Of a stretch of 64,000 bases of DNA, positions 58,181 to 64,000 are shown piece after piece. The translations under genes and the position numbers were made by a program. The first letter of the stretch is position 1. Each line of letters opens with the position of its first letter. The stretch is taken from the NCBI GenBank assembly GCA_026545225.1, contig CM048851.1, forward strand, positions 32,983,956-33,047,955. The letters are read 5' to 3'. This DNA comes from Cornus controversa (Eukaryota; Streptophyta; Magnoliopsida; Cornales; Cornaceae). A model generated the notes under the pieces. The model worked only from the letters and a program-made list of their open reading frames with translations, had not been told where the DNA came from and ran no database searches.

Positions 58181-60478
58181 ATGAAGCTCATTACTGGTGT
58201 TCCTCTTCTTCATTCGATATTTCTTGCATGGTGTTTTTTGGCATTCCAGGCTAGATCAGCATCAGTTGGGAGGTCCACCTATATTGTCCACATTGACAAG
58301 TCTCTCATGCCCAAGATCTTTGCTAGCAACCACCACTGGTACTCCTCCACTGTTGATTCCATAAAATCAGATAGTCACACCACATCATACGGTCAACAAT
58401 CCAAACCAGAGCTTGTCTACACTTATGATAATGCATTTCATGGTTTCAGTGCACTGTTATCTCAAGATGAATTAGAGACTCTAAGGAATTCCCCAGGGTT
58501 TGTCACAGCTTATGGTGATAGGGAAGTAACACTTGACACCACTCACAGCCCTGAATTCCTCTCCCTCAATCATGTCACGGGCCTATGGCCGGCTTCTGAC
58601 TACGGCAAAGACGTCATCATTGGTGTCATCGACACCGGTGTCTGGCCGGAGAGCAAGAGCTTCAACGACAAAGGAATGACCCCTGTCCCCTCTAGGTGGA
58701 AGGGCAAGTGTGACGAAGGACAAGAGTTCAATTCCTCATTGTGTAACTTGAAGCTCATTGGAGCTAGATACTTCAACAAGGGGGTTTTAGCTGCAGATCC
58801 CAACATCACAATCAGCATGAATTCTGCAAGGGACACTGATGGCCATGGCACGCACACTGCCTCCACGGCTGCTGGAAATTTTGTGGAAGGCGTTTCGTAC
58901 TTTGGTTATGCCAAGGGGACAGCAAAAGGGGTTGCGCCTGGTGCTCGGTTGGCCATTTATAAGGTCACTTCTAAGGAAGGACGGTATGCTTCTGATGTCC
59001 TTGCCGGCATCGACCAGGCGGTAGCTGATGGCGTTGACGTGATATCGATTTCAATGGGTTTCGGCAGGATACCTCTATATGAGGATCCTATTGCCATAGC
59101 TTCCTTTGGAGCCATGGAGAAGGGTGTGGTTGTTTCAACTTCAGCAGGCAATCGAGGCAATAGCGACGACTCTCTTGGTCGGTTGCACAATGGGATCCCA
59201 TGGGTCTTGACCGTCGCGGCAGGCTCAATCGACCGGTGGTTTGCCGGCACTTTGACTCTTGGAAATGGGTTAACCATCACCGGATGGACCATGTTCCCTG
59301 CAAATGCCTTGGTGTTAGACCTCCCTCTCATTTACAACAAGACTCTGTCTCCGTGCAATTCAAATGAATTGTTGGCTGAAGCCCCTTATGGCGTCCTCAT
59401 ATGTGAGGACCCACTGCCAATTTATTATACATTTTTTACAATTGAAAAGTCAAATGTGGCTGCAACTATATTTATCTCTGATGATCCTGGAGGATATGAA
59501 TCCAATAATTTCCCCTGTCCCGGAGTTGTGATTAGCTCTAAAGATGCCACAGCCGTGATCAAATATGCTCAAAGTGGAAATACACCGACAGCGAGCATGA
59601 AATTCCAACAGACCATTCTAGGGACAAAGCCTGCCCCTGTTGTTTCTACATATAGTTCAAGAGGTCCTGCCCAGAGCTGTCCAGGCATTTTGAAGCCGGA
59701 CATAATGGCACCGGGGACATTAGTTTTAGCCGCATGGATTCCAAATGTTCCGGCAAGTCGTATTGGCTCAAATACACATTTGTCCAGTGATTACAATATA
59801 ATCTACGGGACATCCATGGCTTGTCCTCATGTTTCTGGCATCGCTGCGCTCCTAAAAGGCGCTCACCCGGAATGGAGTCCTGCTGCTATTAGGTCTGCCA
59901 TGATGACCACAGCCAACCCATTTGACAACACTCACAATCCTATCCGATACAATGTCCTACTTTTCAACGAAACACCTCTAGCCATGGGGTCAGGTCAGGT
60001 TGATCCTAACCGAGCACTTGATCCTGGTCTTATCTATGATGCTACTCCACAGGACTATGTGAATCTCCTCTGTTCAATGAACTTCACTAAGAATCAAACC
60101 TTGACCATCACAAAATCAAAAAGTTACAATTGCTCAAACCCGTCTTCTGACCTCAATTACCCATCCTTTATTGTTTTCTACAGTGATGAAAAAGGTATAA
60201 TGGTTCAGAAATTTCGGAGGACTGTCACGAATGTTGGCAACGCCCCGACCACTTATATAGCTAAGGTTGAAGCACCAAAGGGTTCTGTGGTCAGAGTCTC
60301 GCCGAAGAAACTGGTTTTTAAGAAGATGTATGAGAAGAAGAGCTACTCTTTAAATATACAATATACGAATAACCAGACTTGGATGATCGAACATGGTTCT
60401 GTAATTTGGGTAGAAGCAAGTGGTGAGCACAGTGTGAGGAGTCCTATAGTGATCTCACCTATACCGAATGCTTGGTAG
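58181..60478 (+). CDS. Subtilisin-like serine protease, SBT1 clade (SBT1.9/SBT3-like), copy 2
   Basis: A secreted subtilase, 765 residues, single exon, closely similar to subtilase 1 along its whole length. Same layout: signal peptide, I9 prodomain, S8 domain with Asp151, His222, Asn324 and Ser545, PA-like insertion and Fn3-like tail. All catalytic residues are present. Differences worth noting: three extra residues (NSD) just after the oxyanion-hole SAGN motif (nine nucleotides near 59159), YGTSMACPH where subtilase 1 has SGTSMACPH, and normal GVAPGARLA where subtilase 1 has GVAPRAR. The first ATG in frame is 58181; the open frame begins upstream at a TTG, which I do not regard as a start. 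Substrate unknown. It probably arose with subtilase 1 by tandem duplication. Confidence 0.93.
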   Translation: MKLITGVPLLHSIFLAWCFLAFQARSASVGRSTYIVHIDKSLMPKIFASNHHWYSSTVDSIKSDSHTTSYGQQSKPELVYTYDNAFHGFSALLSQDELETLRNSPGFVTAYGDREVTLDTTHSPEFLSLNHVTGLWPASDYGKDVIIGVIDTGVWPESKSFNDKGMTPVPSRWKGKCDEGQEFNSSLCNLKLIGARYFNKGVLAADPNITISMNSARDTDGHGTHTASTAAGNFVEGVSYFGYAKGTAKGVAPGARLAIYKVTSKEGRYASDVLAGIDQAVADGVDVISISMGFGRIPLYEDPIAIASFGAMEKGVVVSTSAGNRGNSDDSLGRLHNGIPWVLTVAAGSIDRWFAGTLTLGNGLTITGWTMFPANALVLDLPLIYNKTLSPCNSNELLAEAPYGVLICEDPLPIYYTFFTIEKSNVAATIFISDDPGGYESNNFPCPGVVISSKDATAVIKYAQSGNTPTASMKFQQTILGTKPAPVVSTYSSRGPAQSCPGILKPDIMAPGTLVLAAWIPNVPASRIGSNTHLSSDYNIIYGTSMACPHVSGIAALLKGAHPEWSPAAIRSAMMTTANPFDNTHNPIRYNVLLFNETPLAMGSGQVDPNRALDPGLIYDATPQDYVNLLCSMNFTKNQTLTITKSKSYNCSNPSSDLNYPSFIVFYSDEKGIMVQKFRRTVTNVGNAPTTYIAKVEAPKGSVVRVSPKKLVFKKMYEKKSYSLNIQYTNNQTWMIEHGSVIWVEASGEHSVRSPIVISPIPNAW

Positions 60479-62221
60479 GTCCGTGTTTGAATTGTGCATG
60501 AGATGATAAGGAATTGCCATTGCAATGGCGTCTGTGTCATGAAGATTAGTGTCCAGAAATATCCTAATAAGTTCTTTTGAATGGTGAAAATAAAGTTTTT
60601 TGGCATGACCACTGTTGGACGTGAAAAATAACCATCCTCTCTACCTTTTATCATATTCGCCAATGTAAAATTTCAAATATTCACTTGGGTCGAAATCAAT
60701 GGCCTTCAAGAAGATTCAATTAAATAGGATCAATCAAAAATATCAATGCTGACAACGATCTATTTTCCTAATGCTGAAAGCAAGGAAATGGCTACTACGT
60801 ATTTGAAGCAAGGTCTCTGTGAAAGCGAGGAAATGGCAAAAAGACGATTTCCAAAGTGACTAGCACCACAGGCAAAGATAGCCTTTTATATCTTATTATT
60901 ATTTTTAGGACAATACATTGTTCCAATTCTAGGTGTACCAACTTAGTTCACTGCTCAATTAAAACTTGACATATTACTAAAAATTATATATTGTTAAAAA
61001 AATTTTAAAAATAAATAAACTAGTTTTTAAAAAATTAATCTAATAGAATTCATCTCACCAAACAAATTTAAAATTTACTTCCATTTCAAAACCTTAGCCG
61101 CCACATCTCCACCCTCTTCTGCCACCACCACCCCTCTTCACCCTCTAATATCACCACCACCCTCTCTCTTTCTACCCGCCTAATAGCTATCACACTCCAC
61201 CTTCCAAGGCCGTTGCCACCTCCCCCCACCCATAGTCACTGCGACCATCATCTCTCTCTTAGATAGGGCAAAACTAGCAAAATAATCAAAACTCAAATAT
61301 GATCTGAGATAAAGACACGCTGACATCTTGACCTCCTCCACTATATTTTCTCTCATCATTTCTGTCTCTACCTCTACTTCCTTCTCTTCCTTCAGATCCA
61401 GGTTTTAATTTAATCAATCACCAATTTTGATGCTTGTTTAATCCAATTCACTTGGTTCTCATTCAAAATGCAACAATCTAGGATTTATTTTATTCTTTTT
61501 AAATATTTAGCATAGAAGCAATAATGTATTGTTTAAAGATGTGATTTTTATTGATGTGAACTCATACGAAGTTTTGAATGTGAGCAATGGAAGTCGAGAG
61601 AGTGGAAAAGATTTTGAACACATCAACACAAAAAAAGAAATCACCCACAGAGAATTTTACTCGAGAGATAGAGCCTTATTGGATCAAATATATTTTTTTT
61701 TCTTATATTCGATCCTTTTTCTAGTGAATATATATACTATCCATTTATATATTTCTTTATAAATGGATCGTATATAATAAAAAAAGGATGAAGTGGTAAT
61801 CACATTACACAGTCAATTAAAGATATAACGTCTATATTTGAAATTTAATTTCTACACAATATATAAACATACAACTCCAAAAAATAAGGAAGCTAGCAAA
61901 ACGAAACCAATCTTAGTTTTTTCTTCTGGATTAGGCGTAATTGATTAAAACTATACAAACGAGGCCTTAAGTCATACGACAACATTGAGCTGATCATTAA
62001 AAGCCTAATTAGAAGGCATAATGGTTGGAAACTTATTTGATCAAAGCTAATTTAATTGATAATCTCATTTATTGACTGTCTTCTCTTCATTTTTTCTTCT
62101 TATATCATTTATAGGTGCTCATAAAAATATACACTAAAAATACATTGAAAATTTTTTTATTACAATTATTAATTTTACAACTGAAAAGTTAACATGTTTA
62201 TTACATGTGTAAGGGTACTTT
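60479..62221 (+). other. 3' flank of subtilase 2 and gene-free spacer
   Basis: 60479-60876 matches the subtilase 1 3' flank, with an extra segment at about 60525-60585. 60588 holds AATAAA as a possible polyadenylation signal. 61090-61250 is CCACC-rich low-complexity sequence. No gene recognised to 62221. Confidence 0.5.
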
Positions 62222-64000
62222 TGTTCAAAATATCAGTTCACGTGTCTCTTACGTTGCACGTGACCACTAGAAAAAAAAATAAACAATTTTCGTGCCTCGA
62301 AAGGGTGTAATTTGCAACTTTTCATAAATTGAAACGATTTGTTGCCCAAAACAAATAGTAGGGGAGTAATTATTTTGCAACTTTTTGATAATAAAGGAAG
62401 ATTCAATGCAATTTGGCCTATAATTTTTTTTCATAATATTAGTCTTAGGCCCTGTTTGGCAAAGCTTTTGCTTCAGCTTTTACGCAGAAGAAAAAGAGAA
62501 GTAGAAACTAAATCAAGAAGCTGGTACCCCCAGCTTCCTTTAAACGCTCTTTTTGAACTCCAAAGCTTTTCCACCTTACCAATCCAAACACTCTCCAAAA
62601 CGGCTTTTAAGCTTGAAAAGCCGAAAGCCGCTTTTCAAAAGTCAATCCAAACAGAGTCTTAGTATATTTATTGAAAAAAATATAATCCCAAAAATAAAAA
62701 AAATGCAACTGAACTAAACAGAGATGAAATATTAATATGAGAAAAAAAATAGCGAAGAGGAAATGATTAGTTATATGTAAGAAGAGAAGTGATAAAGAAA
62801 AAATATTGTTAAAAAATTAATTTTTCTTTAGCAATTGTTTCAATTTTTAAAAAATTCATTTTTTGAAAAATAAATTTGGGAAGCTTGATTTCACTTTGGA
62901 TGAATGATTAAGAAAGAGAAATGCACCATTTTATTTAACTAAATAAAATATCACAAGCTTTAATAAAACACAATTATTATGAACAAAATATAGAAATAAT
63001 TTAATAGCTTACACAAGTAGAATTTGTCATTTAACAAGTGACAACTAAAAATATTTGCTTGCATTTTATCATTATTGTTATTTTTGTCATTTTGTAATCA
63101 TAACACTTAAGTTTTTTTTCTTTCGAATGTTCCAAAGACTCGCAGATGAAAATTAACATATAATTTAAAATATATATTTTTGGAATAAATTACTATGTTT
63201 TTTTTTTAATTTAGACTAATTACCGGTAGATGAAACTTTTCAAAAAATAACTTAGACACCTCATTTTGATACTTCCGGACCAAAGTTAAAAGTTGAAACG
63301 GTGTTAACTTTTAATGTTTATTTACCCTTTTGCTCTATGTCATTATATATTATAATTTTTAAAATAAAAAAATATCAATATAATAAATGACTAAAATGCC
63401 AATATTCTCTTTGCACTCTTCCTCGGTTCTGTCCTTCCCTTTCTCTCAGCTTCCTGATAGCTAGCACCACAACATCAGAGTCTCCAATTCCATAAACACA
63501 ATTAATCTAACCACCAAGTCACAACATGTCCTAGGGTTTTGTATCTCTAAACGAAGCTCCATTAAATTCGAATACGTCGACACGATCAACACTGCTATCC
63601 TAATGTTAAATTTTCACAATTTCACCGAATCAATAATGATAAAAGTAATTTTTTTTATTTGACACATGCCTTTAAGAAAGAGACTCAAATCAGGAAAAGA
63701 TCCAGTTTTAGTGGTGGTGGAGGGGTGAAGGTGCATGAGGTGACTTGATGATGGCTAATATGGTGAGTTGGTGGATAGTGCGGGTCTGGTGGTGGTTTAG
63801 GGTTCTAAAATGGCAAATGGAGCATTGAAAGGGATGAGAAAGACTATAAAGAATATGGTGCTGCTCAAATCTCAAATATAATTTTTTTTTTTGTATATAT
63901 GTGTGTATGTGTGTAGAGAGGAAAATATACACACAAATATATTTGTTGGATTGTTGTGGGTTTTCGGTGATTATTAGTGTTTTGTAGATTAATTAATTGA
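62222..64000 (+). repeat. Dispersed repeat block, copy 3
   Basis: Near-collinear with 7470-9230 except for a MITE (62448-62658) here and a tandem duplication there. Runs off the right edge. Confidence 0.85.
62448..62658. mobile_element. Tourist-like MITE (PIF/Harbinger), 211 bp
   Basis: TTA flanks (62445-62447 and 62659-62661). Ends GGCCCTGTTTGGCAAAGC and, on the complement, GACTCTGTTTGGATTGAC. The empty site is 7682-7692 (attagtcttagt). The 'agcttttgcttcagctttta'-type words recur in both orientations internally. Confidence 0.85.

Overview
This is nuclear DNA from a flowering plant, almost certainly a eudicot. It is AT-rich and gene-poor. It carries intronless plant-type subtilases, Copia LTR elements primed by initiator tRNA-Met (TGGTATCAGAG), a Tekay-like long LTR, Cassandra TRIM elements with 5S rRNA-derived LTRs, a CACTA transposon, and many MULE-, Tourist- and Emigrant-type MITEs. 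I could not identify the species. All identities and similarities below were judged by eye.

Only two genes look intact: tandem, same-strand SBT1-clade subtilases at 30284-32572 and 58181-60478. Each has signal peptide, I9 prodomain, S8 catalytic domain with PA insertion, and Fn3-like tail. They belong to an eroded tandem array: a 3' subtilase fragment (26148-26640), a 5' fragment (54963-55657), and subtilase 5'-flank relics without a gene (12620-13020, 13840-13960). The 3' flanks of both genes lead into the same repeat block, which also occurs at 7470-9240.

Layout. 1-1034: decayed Copia pol, with a pol-less gag-only Copia (TR-GAG type) inserted at 1035 and its 3' LTR broken at 7469. 7470-14930: repeat block, an Emigrant-like MITE and flank relics. 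15030-22586: segmental copy A, made of a MULE, the front of a Copia and a nested solo Tekay-like LTR. 22587-24165: two head-to-head Cassandra elements. 24166-26650: LTR fragment, acetolactate synthase fragment, MITE and subtilase fragment. 26650-32700: MITEs, a MULE foldback, and subtilase 1. 33200-49364: segmental copy B, containing a MULE with a nested Tourist-like MITE and a 6.7-kb non-autonomous CACTA, a second MULE, then the full-length decayed Copia. 49365-54600: no genes. 54600-60900: subtilase fragment and subtilase 2. 60900-64000: third repeat block with its own Tourist-like MITE.

The most notable observations are three. The CACTA element carries fragments of two host genes: a Sec61-beta-like coding sequence and intron-containing exons of a STRAP-like WD40 gene. 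A Cassandra lineage carries a tRNA-like insertion in both LTRs, so each LTR combines 5S- and tRNA-derived modules. Copies A and B supply natural empty sites that verify the CACTA and Tekay-like insertions and their target-site duplications.
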